Assembly (NCBI GenBank): GCA_030035585.1
Contig: JASCZL010000064.1
Location: forward strand, 16,398 to 80,397
Origin: Dugong dugon
Lineage: Eukaryota; Chordata; Mammalia; Sirenia; Dugongidae
DNA length: 64,000 nucleotides
Direction: 5' to 3'
The notes under the pieces are model-generated. The model was not told the origin of the DNA. It saw only the letters and a program-made list of their open reading frames with translations, and searched no databases. The position numbers and the translations under genes were made by a program. Below are positions 10,832 to 21,969 of this stretch, in pieces; the first letter of the stretch is position 1, and the number at the start of each line of letters is the position of its first letter.

Positions 10832-11305
10832 TCACTGGACCCCTAAAAATTTCACTGAGGTGGAAGGCGCCTGAATTTTGGTGGGATTAATTTCCCACCC
10901 TCTAGCACATAAATGTTTTACCAATAAGTCCAGAGTCATTGACACTTCTTCCTTACTAGGTCCAATTAGCATAATGTCATCAATATAATGGGCTAGCATG
11001 ATGTCTTGTGGAAGGGAAAGGCGATCAAGTTCCCTGAGGACAAAATTACGACATAGGGCTGGAGAACTGATGTAGCCTTGAGGTAGGCAAGTGAAGGTGT
11101 ATTGCTGGCTTTGCCAGTTGAAGGTAAACTGCTGTACCCCACTCTGCCAGGAAGCCTCCTGTGCACAGGCACTCAGGTCTCTCACTCCGTGGGTCAGCTC
11201 CAACACTGTCTTGCACTGGTTTCCTGGTTTTGCTGCTGTTGGTTTTCTGTCACTGTTGCTTCTCTGCTGCTGCAGGTTCTCTGCGGCTGCCACTGCTCTA
11301 TCCAT
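10832..11305 (-). pseudogene. Leader joined to C-terminal half of ERV-L reverse transcriptase
   Basis: A 157-codon open frame. The first ~45 residues are a leader rich in Q, A and N with no recognised domain, encoded just downstream of the primer-binding site. From residue ~50 it is reverse transcriptase palm: [20 protein letters not shown], then [11 protein letters not shown] with the catalytic YIDD, then a thumb-like segment ending VKFLGVQ. The N-terminal half of the polymerase, protease and gag that should lie between are gone, and the junction is in frame. Confidence 0.8.
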
Positions 11306-11352
11306 TCAGTTTCAAAACTGCTTCCACATTTTAAGTATCTGTTAGAGCAGCA

Positions 11353-11369
11353 CCCCACTCTCAGTACCA
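11353..11369 (-). promoter_or_regulatory. tRNA-Leu-type primer-binding site
   Basis: On the minus strand, TGGTACTGAGAGTGGGG lies five bases after the end of the 5' LTR. This resembles the complement of a tRNA-Leu 3' end, the primer after which ERV-L is named. A similar site lies on the plus strand at about 31636-31650. Confidence 0.7.
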
Positions 11370-11374
11370 AATTC

Positions 11375-11855
11375 TGTTTTGGTTGTCTAGTGTTGCTATA
11401 ACAGAAATACCATAGGTGGATGGCTTTAACAAAGAGAAGTTTATTTCCTCACAGTAAAGTAGGCTAAAAGTCCAAATTCAGGGCATCAGCTCCAGGGGAA
11501 GGCTTTCTCATTCTGTTGGCCTTCTTCTCATCAGTGTTCCTCCAGACTAGGAGCTTCTCCACGCAGGGACCCTAGGTCCAAATGATGCACTCTGCTCCTG
11601 GCACTGCTTTCTTGGTGGTATAGATCCCCCTGTCTCTCTGCTCACTTCTCTCTTTTATATCTCCAGAGATTGCCTCAGGACACAATCCAATCTTGTATAT
11701 TGAATCCTGCCTTACTAACACAACTGCCACCCAACCTTCCTCATTAACATAGAGGCAGGATTTATGAAATATAGGAAAGTCACACAATACCAGGAATCAT
11801 GGCCCAGCCAAATTGATACACTCATTTTTGGGGGGACACAGTTCAATCCATGACA
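11375..11855 (-). mobile_element. 5' LTR of the provirus (type A)
   Basis: 481 bp. Minus-strand start TGTCATGGATTGAACTGTG, AATAAA at about 11440-11445 near the 3' side, end 'ACTAGACAACCAAAACA'. It belongs to the same family as the solo LTRs at 13586, 19748, 37663, 45517 and 50813, not to the family of its own partner LTR at 7496-8168. Confidence 0.85.
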
Positions 11856-11860
11856 CTTGG

Positions 11861-13585
11861 GATATTGCAGTTGGTGTAACTATTGCTGCTGGCCACTGAA
11901 TGCTATATCAGGACTACTCTTTTGCTTCTAGAAACTAGATGTGAAAAACACCTTTTTATTCATACTTGAAAAAGTTTTGTAGTAGAAATTTTATAAAAAG
12001 AAAATTTTACAAGTTGATATGCTTAATATTTTGATAGAATACCCAATCTCATTGAATCTGGAATAGAAAATTATAAGGAGAAAGGAAACTTGGTCAAATG
12101 ACAGTAGGTCGAAATAAAAAGTGGTTACCAAAAACTGGTGAAAATACAAAGAATAGCAGAAAATACTTACAAATTAATATTAGGATTGAAATACAGATTG
12201 GGGTAAGAAAATGCAGAATTCAAACTATAAATAAAAGAATCAATTAAATGGGGAAGCATCATGAGAACTACTCTTGAAATGTAAAGGAAATGACAACATG
12301 TTGAAAACAATAACAAGTTAGATAGTAGATGTGAAGGATAGGGAATAGAAAAGCTCCAAAGGAAAAAAAAAAGTATTGGGAAAACTATGATAAAATCCAT
12401 AATTGCAAAAAGAAAAAAAAAAAACTGAGTTGAGAAAGGTATTGATTGGGTATATTAAAATTCTGATCCTGTTTTTTGTAAAACAGGTAATCATCTAGAA
12501 AGATACTGGCACTTTTATGAATTGCAGGATGATAAGAATTTAGACAGAAATTCTTTGAATATTGTTTTCTTAAAGTCATAATCAGCCTCTCCACAACACA
12601 AAATTTCAGAAGAAAATAAAACAATCACTGCAGAAATTAGGTCAAAATTTTTGATCTGAGAACTCTGTTGAGTCAAGCTCTCAGTTATATGTGATGAACA
12701 TAAGTGATATGTTTATCTACCCAAGGACTCACATATATACCACCTACAAATATACAATTTCTTTAGAAATTACATGAAAAGGGACTATAACAGATTAAAA
12801 ATATATATATTTATATCTTGAAAAGGAATAATTATGAAATAAATTTATCTGTGTGTCTGCTTTCAGTTTCAAGCTAATGTGAGAAATCTGAATGTATACT
12901 ATGAAAATGAATTTTTCAATTAGAGGTCCAGGTTGTTTTTGTGTAATTTTTTCATTTATTGGCTCCCCGTCCCCTGAGTAATCTATACATCAGATTTGAA
13001 TGATATTATTTAATTGTTTAAAACTTAGCAAGTATTGTTTAATTTATATGTGAGATAAATAATTTGAATTATTTGTATGGCTATTTATAATTTGGATAAG
13101 AAGACATATTCCTCATAATTTTTCATCAATTATTCAAATTGAGTTCATTTATTTTTTCTAAATGAGTCTTGTTTAGCACCAAAGAGCTTCAGTAATGACA
13201 TTTTCCATCTTTCAAATTCATATTGGGTAACTTAAATCATTGTTATTTTTATTTTATTTTATTTATTCTTTATCACTAACCTAAGAGGATCTGTGAAGGT
13301 TTAAAATAACTAATTCAAAATAAATTCATACAATCGATTTCAATTATTTACAAAAGAAAAAGAAGACAAAAACTTAAATTGTTAATATGAATATGAATAT
13401 TGGATGATATTTAGATTTAAATTTAAATTTATATTTAAGTATTTTGCAATGACTCTGCCTTACCTGAAAACCAAACAAAATGAAATTAATAATAAAAGTA
13501 TGTACAATTTTCTATTAATTATAACTACTTCCATATGTTGTAAAACTATTTATTAGAAGTGGTAATCATTACATAGTAAACATAA
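11861..13585. other. AT-rich DNA, nothing recognised
   Basis: Low-complexity A/T-rich sequence with simple (TA)n at about 12798-12815 and a TTTTATTTTA tract at about 13240-13268. I see no gene, SINE or LTR ends. Confidence 0.5.
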
Positions 13586-14103
13586 TATTATGGATTGAAT
13601 TGTGTCTCCCCAAAATGTGTGTCAACTTGTCTAAGCCATGAGTCCCAGTATTCTGTGATTGTACACCATTTTGTGATCTGATGTGATTTTCCTATGTGTT
13701 GTAAATCCTTCTCTATGATGTTAATGAGTCAGGATTAGAGGCAGTTATATTAATGATGCAGGACGTGATCTACAGGATTAGGTTGTATCTTGAGTCTACC
13801 TCTTTTGTGATATAAAAGGGAGAAGCAAGCAGAGAGACAGGGGGACCTCATACCACCAAGAAAGAAGCACCAGAGCATAGTACATCTTTGGACCCAGGGT
13901 CCCTGCCTTGAGAAGCTGCCCAACCAAGGGAAGATTGATAACAAGGACCTTCCCCCAGAGCCAACAGAGAGAGAAAGTCTTCCCTGGAGTTGGCACTATG
14001 AATTTGGACTTCTAGCCATATAGACTGTGAGAGAATAAATTTTCTTTGTTAAAGCCACCCACTTGTGATATTTCTGTTATAGCAGCACTGGATAACTAAG
14101 ACA
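13586..14103 (+). mobile_element. Solo LTR, type A family, plus strand
   Basis: 518 bp, flanked by the perfect 5-bp duplication cataa (13581-13585 and 14104-14108). Starts TATTATGGATTGAATTG (the usual TG is TA here) and ends 'GGATAACTAAGACA'. AATAAA sits about 70 bp from the end (about 14035-14040). The 64- and 66-codon minus frames across it are antisense. Confidence 0.9.
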
Positions 14104-14559
14104 CATAACGAATAACACAGCTTTTAATTACATATTAGCATTGTATTTAAAAGAGGCAGGATTGCCTACATATCTGATGTACTAAATGAAAGCAATTTAA
14201 TTTGATAAGTTTAATTTGTCAAAAATTTATACTTTTCCTTGTCTTTCAGAATACTTTATTGCCTATAATAAATGATTACTAAAGATAAATTCTCATCTTG
14301 CTGTAGAGTGGCTCAAATAATAGGACTCTATATTGTTTTTACCTTAACTTATGTTACTGAGGATAGTTGTTAAATATTTCTAGTTGTACCCATGCTTTTT
14401 TTTTTCTATCCATCTTTCTGACCATGGTACTAGAAGTCACTATTTTCAAAGTGAAGAATTACATTAAAGGTCAGTGAATGGGCTCATTGATCTGTTCTCT
14501 CCATTTTAAAAGCCTTCCTTCTTATCAGTAAAGTGGAGGAAATAATTTTTAATTTTCCA

Positions 14560-15010
14560 GCCACATATGGCCATAAGCCAATTTGTAACCTACATAGTTT
14601 GCTGCCTCAGCATCCATTCATTCTTCCTCATTGCCTTTCACCTAGTTTCTAACTTTACTATTCCAATCTTTTCACTCAATCTCTCAAGAGTTGTGGTCTC
14701 TAACTGGCTCTCCAGGCCACGCCCCACATGGGTTCCTGAGATGAAAATTTCTCCCTTTCTCAGTAGTAATGCCCAAGAAATCTTTAACTGACCAATAAGA
14801 CTTCAGTGCAAGCTAATCCTGAGACCCTGCTTGCCATACATAAACCCTCCCCTACAGGTCCAGCTTGTTGCTGTCTTTTCCCCAGGTGCAACTCCCTGTG
14901 TGGCCCTGCATCCAGCCATGCTGTTAGTTTCCTCTCTTAGGTCAGCAAATAAAAACTATGGCACCTCCTAGTTTTTCTCACTTATGGAGGCTAACTCTCA
15001 GCCCCAACTA
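14560..15010 (+). other. Possible LTR-like block, family unknown
   Basis: A GC-richer block ending with AATAAA at 14948-14953 followed by a C/T-rich segment. This layout resembles a gammaretrovirus-type LTR, but I could not identify both ends or a target duplication. The 74-codon frame at 14567-14791 has no recognisable domain. Confidence 0.3.
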
Positions 15011-15080
15011 TAAAAATATGGAAAACATTCTCTGATTAAACAAACATAGGTTAGCTATTATATGGTTCTATCATCTAACC

Positions 15081-15238
15081 GGAAATCCTGATGGTATAGT
15101 GGTTAAAAGAGCTACTATGGCTGCTAACTAAAAGGTCGGCAGTTCGATTCACCAGGCGCTCCTTGGAAACCCTGTGGGGCAGTTCTACTCTGTCTTATAG
15201 GGTCGCTATGGGTCAGAATCGACTCGATGGCAGCGGGT
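15081..15238 (+). mobile_element. AfroSINE, plus strand (first of a pair)
   Basis: Head with A box ('TGATGGTATAGTGGTTAAA'), B box ('GGTCGGCAGTTCGATTC'), body and 'GAATCGACTCGATGGCAGC' tail. Flanked by the 12-bp duplication tatcatctaacc at 15069-15080 and 15239-15250. These boxes are tRNA-derived polymerase III promoters, not a tRNA gene. Confidence 0.92.
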
Positions 15239-15250
15239 TATCATCTAACC

Positions 15251-15451
15251 AGGAGCCCTGGTGGCACAGTGATTAAGATCTCCGCTGCTAAACGAAAGGT
15301 TGGCTGTTCAAACTCACCAGTCCCTCTGAGGGAGAAAATTGTGGTAATCTGCTCCCATAAGGGTTACTGCCTAGGAAACCTCATGGGGCAGTTCTACTCT
15401 GTCATATAGGGCCCCGATGAGTTGGAATCAACTCAATGGCACACAACAACA
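15251..15451 (+). mobile_element. AfroSINE, longer form, plus strand (second of a pair)
   Basis: Starts 'AGGAGCCCTGGTGGCACAG', has the extra 'AATCTGCTCCCATAAGGG' block and ends 'CAACTCAATGGCACACAAC'. It is followed at 15452 by a third copy of the target motif (atcatctaaac). It therefore inserted next to, and reused, the same short site as the first SINE. Confidence 0.9.
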
Positions 15452-15462
15452 ATCATCTAAAC

Positions 15463-16647
15463 TTATCAATTATGTTCAGAGATATTTTTCTTCTTGGCAT
15501 GAACATGGCTTTACATCTATGCTTCCCCTGTGTATATAAACCATTTAACAAATTATGCAAGAACATCATAATCTTTGCAGAAATCCTGGTAAATTTCCAT
15601 TCCAAACTTGGAAAATGCTCCAAACACTTCAAGCCCTATTGAAAATTACTAAAATATAAAAATTAGTGAGTTTGCCCCTACTTATGTCTCTCATTCACCT
15701 TTATATATTTTGACTTTAACAACAATATTCAAACACTGATAACCATGACCAAAATTCTAATGATTAGATTAATAAACCAGTAACAAACTCCTTTAGAATA
15801 TATTCCAGATTCCTAACATATATTAAATATTAATAGAAAACAATAAGAAAGAGGGTGAGATTTTATTAAGATTGTTTTAGTTGAGGTGTTTAATTGTCGT
15901 TAAAATCAACAATGTTGCAATGTATTGTTTCTGATATTCTGAAAGGCAGAGATGCATTTGCTTTATATTAAAAAAAAAAGATTTATACTCCTGGGCACTG
16001 AATTTAAGTCTCTTTCCTATTATTATAACCACACTGGAAATTAAATATTATAAAATGTAAATGATAGTTATAGAGATATAAAGATAAACAATAAAAATAT
16101 TTTAATATGTTTGAACATGATTCTTCAAGAGTCAATATTAATAAATATGTTCATTATGGTGTTGGCAAAAATAGAACAGGCAAAGTGCTTTTCCATAGTT
16201 TAAAAGGGAATTCAAAAGCTTCTAATGATCTTGAGAAACAGGCAGAGGTTGAGTTTGCTGCTATCCCTGGAACCCCTAATTTAAGTCTGAGTATATTTTC
16301 AGTTGTATGTAGAAAATATTGGGAATGGCAAAGAGAGAGGGAGAAAAAGAGAAGGAAAGAAGAAGAAGAAGTAGCAGCAGCAGTAGTAGCAGAAGGTAAG
16401 AAGAGGAAGGAGGAGGAGGAGAAGGGAGGGGAACAGAAAATGAGGAGGAGGACAAGAAGAAAAAGAAAATAAACCGCCCATTACGTTCTGATAATGTCCT
16501 TTCAAAGAGCATTGCCACTTTCCAGGAACGTATCATTATCAAAATTGTACTCTGAGGGACACATAATTATGATTCTACGAGTTGAAATAACCATACTTAC
16601 AGATGGTGTCTGTGTCTCAAAATAAAAAAAAGGAAAAAGAAGAGTGT
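15463..16647. repeat. Unassigned DNA with a purine-rich (GAA/GGA) tract at 16335-16470
   Basis: Mostly AT-rich DNA with no gene. At 16335-16470 the plus strand is almost pure A/G with GAA, GGA and GCA units. The tract produces the K/E/R-rich frame at 16107-16472 and its S/F/L-rich antisense frames, which I regard as low-complexity artefacts. Confidence 0.6.
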
Positions 16648-16810
16648 TATGGATTGAATTGTTTCCCTCCCAAAATATGTGTTGAAATCCTAAGTCCTGT
16701 AACTGTAAATATGACCTTGTTTGGAAAACTGGGTTTTCTTTTGTAATGTAAATAAGGTCATACCAGAGTAGCGTGAGTCCTAAACCTATTTACTTCTGAG
16801 TGAGTTCAGT
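16648..16810 (+). mobile_element. MaLR-type LTR fragment
   Basis: Starts 'GTGTTATGGATTGAATTG' and continues 'GTTGAAATCCTAAGTCCTG' and 'ATAAGGTCATACCAGAGTAG', the 5' part of an MLT1/MaLR-like LTR. The 3' part is not present. Old and truncated. Confidence 0.6.
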
Positions 16811-17851
16811 TATTAAGCCTATATTTTTTTAATATATATTTATGTCAAATAGTTAGCTATTTTAAATACAATGCAACACAATCACGGAGAAATATCAAAA
16901 TCAGTCAAAAATCTTAGAGAATTAAAACTATAAATCATCACTGGCCTTTAAACTGCATGCTTCCTATTCACGGAAGGATGATAGGTCGTATCTCATATTA
17001 GTAATAGCTGTAGAAATACATTTTTCATGTAAGTATAAGAGCTGTTAAGTCTATTTTATTTTACAGGTGCTTGTAAAAGATGTCACAGTAGCTATTATAC
17101 TCTTCAGGGTTCTTGGTTTAAATCAACAAAAACTAAGCAAGCATAAAATGGCTTTATTGGAGGAATGTCAGAAAGCTCACATTATTGACAGAAAGGTAGT
17201 TGAAACAGTTTTTGAGATGAAAAGGAAGGAAGTGAAGCCTGGCAGAAGAAGCCTCTCCCAAAGTGACATCTCCATAACAGTCTACCTGGAGTGTGCTGCT
17301 GCCCTTTCCATGGGTGATGGCCACCATCACTAGAAACTTCGGTCACCAGACACTGTTCTAGTGCTCTGCTACGGCAACTCGTTATGAATGCGTTCCAGTT
17401 ATTGCCCCTACACCCACATGAATCGTTCCCAACTCAGAGTCAGGATGAGCATCTAACAGGTGGTGCCTTGATCATATATAGGACATGGAAAGAATACTGG
17501 GCTACTTGTACCTTTCACAATTCAGAGTAGTGCCATGCTTCCCCCAAATATTGACACAATGGAAGAATCCATCAACATATGTGATTGGGATACTATGCAG
17601 CAAATATTATTTAATAAAAGCATAATATAGCCATGTATACTGCTTATTTAAAGCCGTTTTCCTAATTAATTTTGAAGATTAAGATATAAATATTTTGTTT
17701 CTATCTATGAACAAAACTTACAGAAATCAACTGTTAAACATCTGAACAAAATGACTTCTTGGATTCTCTGTGAGAGTGAAAATTTTCTGCTTACTGCCTC
17801 CAAAGAAACACATTTCCACTACATTAAGTTATAAGGGGAATTTAATATATC
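16811..17851. other. Unassigned DNA, 88-codon frame at 17067-17333
   Basis: No repeat is recognised with confidence. The frame at 17067-17333 begins MLVKDVTVAIILFRVLGLNQ and has a K/R/E-rich middle, but no domain I know, no upstream splice or promoter context I can defend, and no homologous frame elsewhere in the window. It may be part of an old element. I do not call it a gene. Confidence 0.3.
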
Positions 17852-18298
17852 TGTATTAGTTTCTCAGGGCTTCTGTAACAGAGTATCCCAAACTGGTGGC
17901 TTAAAATAACAGAAATTAATCTTCCACAGTTCTGAAGGATAGATGTCCAAAATAAAGGTGTCGGCAAAGTCATTCTTCCTCTGAATGCTTAAGGAAAGAA
18001 TCTGTTACGTGCCTGTCTCCTAGCTTCCAGTGGTTGTCAGCAATCCTGGAAGTACTTTGGCTTACAGCTGTGTCATTCCAATTTCTGTCACATGGTTGTT
18101 TCCTCCTTGCTTGTCTGTATGTCCTCTCCTCTTCATATAAGGCTACCAGTCATATTGGATTTAGAACGCCACTGTAATTCAGTATGAACTCATTTTAACA
18201 ACTAATCACATCGGCAATGATCTTATTTCCAAATAAGTTCACGTGTACCTGAGTTTAAGACTGCAACATATTTCTGGGGTGACAAAATTCATCTTACA
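17852..18298 (-). mobile_element. MaLR-type LTR, minus strand
   Basis: Plus strand starts 'TGTATTAGTTTCTCAGGGC' and contains 'AACAGAAATTAATCTTCCAC' (reverse of the poly-A signal zone), then 'CTTATTTCCAAATAAGTTCA' and a decayed end near 18298. Together these match the antisense of an MLT1-like LTR of about 450 bp. No perfect 5-bp duplication survives. Confidence 0.7.
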
Positions 18299-18894
18299 CT
18301 ACATCCTAGGAAAAAGTATATTTAAAATATCAAAAACAAAGAAAAGTAGTTGAATATTCTTTATAGTTTTAGATAAGGGATATCAAATGTACCCTATTTG
18401 AGGAAATAAAATTACACAATTTTCCAAACCATTCAAACATTATTTTATAATGTATGATAAAATATAAAGCATGAAAATTGTTACCCCAGACACCTTTTTT
18501 TCTAAAGCACAGATTGAAACAATTGAGTTCTACTAGTCATCAGATGTTACCTGTATGGTACAGTCATTTATGTAGACTTATCAAGATAGGAATGGTAATT
18601 CAGTAAAGGAAGTTAAATCAGCTAGTACATTTGAATGTTCATAGCCAGTTTACTACTGGTAATGACAAAATAATGTGAAAATGGTAAATGGTAACTATTT
18701 CACAGATGGAGAGGGAGAATTAAATCAGCAGATGGCTTATATAGCAATGAAAAGTCATTTGTAGTTAGAGCACAGTTGCTGATAATATAAATTTTTGGAA
18801 AATTAAGAATCAAAGAATAAAACTGTTGAGCTATTTCAAATCTCCACAAGTTAGTGTAGTAGAAAAAATTGAAGGAAAAAAAAAAAAACCTAAC
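18299..18894. other. AT-rich DNA, nothing recognised
   Basis: I see no gene or element here. The A-rich stretch at about 18877-18890 lies directly before the L1 start and could belong to an older tail. Confidence 0.5.
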
Positions 18895-21480
18895 CTATGA
18901 GCTGCAGATATTTGACAAAGGCCCAAAATCTGTTAATTGGGGAAAAGACAGTGTTTTTAGCAAATGGTGCTGGCATAACTGGATATGCAACTGCAAAAAA
19001 AGGAACAAGACTCATACCTCATACCACACACAAAAACTAACTCAAAATGGATCAAAGACCCAAATATAAAATCTAAAACGATAAAGATCATGGAAGAAAA
19101 AATAAGGACAATGCTAAGAGCCCTGATATATGGCATAAAAAGAATACAAAACATTACTAACAATGCACAAATAACAGAAGAGAAACTAGATAGCTGGGAG
19201 CTCCTAAAAATCAAACACTTATGCTCATCAAAAGACTTCACCAAAAGATTAAAAGACAACCTACAGACTGGGAAAAAAAATTGGCTACGACAAATCCAAT
19301 AAGCGTCTAATCTCTAAAATCTATGAGATACGGCAAAACCTCAACAACAAACAGACAATAACCCAGTTAAAAAATGGCAAAGGATATCAACAGGCACTTC
19401 ACCAAAGAAGACATTGAGGCGGCTAACAGACACGTGAGGAAATGCTCTCGATTGTTAGCCACCAGAGAAATGCAAATCAAAACTACAATGAGATAACATC
19501 TCATCCCAACAAGGTTAGTATTAATCCAAAAAATGCAAAATAATAAATGTTGGAGAGGTTGTGGAGAGACCAGAACACTTATACGTTGCTGATGGGAATG
19601 TAACATGATACAACCATTTTGGAAATCTATTTGGTGCTTCCTTGAAAAGCTAGAAATAGAAGTACCATACGATCCAGCAATCCTGCTCCTTGGAATATAT
19701 CCTAGCGAAATAAGAGCCGTCGCACAAATAGATATATGCACACCCATTGTCTTAACCATCTAGTGCTGCTATAACAGAAATACTGCAAGTGGATGGCTTT
19801 AAAAAACAGAAATTTATTCTTTCACAGTCTAGTAGGTTACAAGTCCAAATTCAGGGTGTCACCTCCAGGGGAAGGCTTTCTCTGTTGGCTCTGTAGGAAG
19901 GTCCTTGTCATCAGTCTTCCCTTGGTCTGGGAGCATCTCAGCACAGGAAACTCAGGTTCAAAGGACGTGCTCTGCTCGCGGCACTGCTTTCTTGGTGGTG
20001 TGAGGTTCCCATGTGTCTCTGCTCACTTCCCTCTTTTATATCTCAAAAGAAATTGGCTCAAGACACTATCCAATCTTGTCTACCTCATCAGTATAACTGC
20101 TGCTAATGCCATTTTATTAGATCATAGTGATTGAATTTACAACACATAAGGAAATCACATCATATTACAATGGTACACAATTATACAACACTGGGAATCA
20201 TGACCCAGCCAAGCTGACAGACATTTTTGGGGGACACAATTCAATCCATGACACCCATGTTCATTGCAGCACTGTTCACAACAGCAAATGATGGAAACAA
20301 CCTAGATGCCTATTAACGGATGAAGGGATAAACCAATAATGGCATATTCACACAATGGAATACTACCCAACGATAAAGAACAACGATGACTCTTCGAAAC
20401 GTCTCATAACATGGAGGAATCTGGAAGGCATTATGCTGAGTGAAATTAGTCAGTTGCAAAAGGACAAATATTGTATAAGACCACTATTATAAGAACACAA
20501 GAAGTGATTTAAACACAGAAGAAAACACTCTTTGATGGTGGCGAAGGAAATGGGTATTAACTAACTAGATAGTAGACAAGAATTACCTTAGGTGAAGGGA
20601 AGGACAACCCACAATACAGGTGAAGTCAGCACAACTGGACTAAACCAAAAGCTAAGAAGTTTCCTGAATGCAACCAAACACTTTGAGGGACAGAGTATCA
20701 GGGACAGGGGTCTGGGGACCATGGTTTCAGTGGACATCTAGGTCAATTGGCATAACAAAGTTTATTAAGAAAATGTTCTGCATCCCACTTTGGTGAGGGG
20801 TGTATGGGGTCTTAAAAGCTAGCAAAAGGCTATCTAAGATACATCAATTGGTCCCAACCCACCTGGAGCAAAGGCAAATGAAGAACACCAAAGACCCAAG
20901 GAAAATATTAGCCCAAAAGACAGAAAGGGCCACATAAACCAGAAGACTCTATCAGCCTGAGACCAGAAGATCTAGATGGTGCCTGGCTACCGTCAATGAC
21001 TGCCCTGTCAAGGAACGCAACAGAGACTCCCTGAGGGAGCAGGACAAAATGGAGTGCAGAACTCAAATTCTAGTAAAAGACCAGACTTAATGGTCTGCCT
21101 GAGACTGGAGGGACCTCGGGAGACATGGCCCCCAGACTCTCCATTAGCCCAAAACTGAAACCATTCCCGAAGCCAACTCTTTAGACAAAGGTTACACTGG
21201 ACTATGGGACATAAAATGATACTTGTAAGAGAGTGCTTCTTAGCTCATGTAGATGTATGAGACTAATTGGGCAGCTCTCGTCTGGAGATGAGATAAGAAG
21301 GCAAAAAGGGACAGGAACTGGTTGAATGGACACAGGAAATCTGAGGTGAAAAGGAGCAGTGTGCTGTCACATTATAGGGAGAGCAGTCAGGGTCACAAAG
21401 CAATGTGTGTATAAATTTTTTTATGAGAAACTGACTTGAACTGTAAACTTTCATTTAAAGCACAATTAAAAAATAATAAT
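18895..21480 (+). mobile_element. L1 3' part (ORF2 end plus 3' UTR), split by a solo LTR
   Basis: 5'-truncated L1. The ORF2 C-terminal region is readable in pieces: TGKKNWLRQIQ-type sequence in the 105-codon frame 18985-19302, then the 'FWKSIWCFLEKLEIEVPYD'-type block around 19615-19680 in another frame. It runs to 19747, is interrupted by an LTR, resumes at 20254, and leads into a 3' UTR of about 950 bp ending in an A-rich tail at about 21465-21480. The 3' UTR differs from that of the L1s at 47670 and 57779, so this is a different subfamily. Frameshifts and stops make it inactive. Confidence 0.85.
19748..20253 (-). mobile_element. Solo LTR, type A family, inserted in L1
   Basis: 506 bp. Plus strand begins 'TGTCTTAACCATCTAGTG' and ends 'TTCAATCCATGACA'. 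The target duplication cccat is perfect (19743-19747 and 20254-20258), and the L1 sequence continues smoothly across it ('GCACACCCAT' to 'CCCATGTTCATTGCAGC'). The 113-codon plus frame at 19793-20134 lies antisense in the LTR. Confidence 0.92.
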
Positions 21481-21540
21481 AATTTAAGATACATGGGTTT
21501 GGGGCACATCTTTCAATAATTTTCTTTTCTCTCCACTATC

Positions 21541-21875
21541 GTTGTTGTTAGCTGCCCTCAAGTCAGCTCACAGCGACCCCATGTACAATGGAGGAAATGC
21601 TGCTGTCTTGCGCTTTCCCCATGATCAATAGCAGATCCTACCATTGTGATCCAAGGGGTCTTCATTGGTGGAGTTTTGAAAGTAGATTGCCAAGCCTTTC
21701 TTCCTAGTCCATTGTAGTCTGGAAGTTTTCCTGGAACCTGTTCAGCATCAAGCAAAAGGCAAGGCTCCACTGACAGATGGGTGGTAATTGTGCATGAGAT
21801 ACATTGGCCTGGAATAAACCCGTGTCTCCAGCATGAAAGTCAGTACTTGTAACACTGAACCACCATTGCAACTCC
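21541..21875 (-). mobile_element. Long SINE-like repeat with an RTE-type tail, minus strand
   Basis: The low-coordinate end 'GTTGTTGTTAGCTGCCCTC' plus 'GCGACCCCATGTACAATGG' matches the 3' tail of the RTE LINE at 36346 and of AfroSINE. The rest ('CCAAGCCTTTCTTCCTAG', 'AACACTGAACCACCATTGC') has a different body and a head resembling the complement of a tRNA-like A box. About 330 bp. Probably a third SINE family, or a composite, using the same tail. Confidence 0.6.
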
Positions 21876-21969
21876 TATCATTAGTTTGCTTTTATTTTGT
21901 CTCCTCTAATGCTACTTTTTACAAATGCATTAATTAAAAGCACATTCCATATATAAGCTCAATTATGGA

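Larger units (their letters stand above)
7496..11855 (-). mobile_element. Internally deleted ERV-L provirus, minus strand
   Basis: The element is bounded by TG...CA-type LTR ends and flanked by the same five bases, cttgg, at 7491-7495 and 11856-11860; five bases is the usual duplication for class III (ERV-L) elements. On the minus strand the order is LTR (11855-11375), a tRNA-Leu-like primer-binding site, a leader joined straight to the middle of reverse transcriptase, then RNase H, integrase and a dUTPase-like domain, a purine tract and a second LTR (8168-7496). gag, protease and the N-terminal half of reverse transcriptase are missing. The two LTRs are clearly of different subfamilies, which is abnormal. 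An old, non-functional genomic copy. Confidence 0.85.

Noticed and set aside
15081..15120. tRNA-like A and B boxes
   Set aside because: They are the SINE's polymerase III promoter; no cloverleaf with a proper anticodon arm is complete, so no tRNA gene is called here or at the other SINEs.
16107..16472. 121-codon plus-strand frame ending in a K/R/E-rich run
   Set aside because: The second half is the translated purine tract at 16335-16470; no domain and no gene context.
19793..20134. 113-codon plus frame that resembles frames at 37704-37970 and 50858-51058
   Set aside because: The likeness comes from the shared solo LTR, read antisense; not a protein family.
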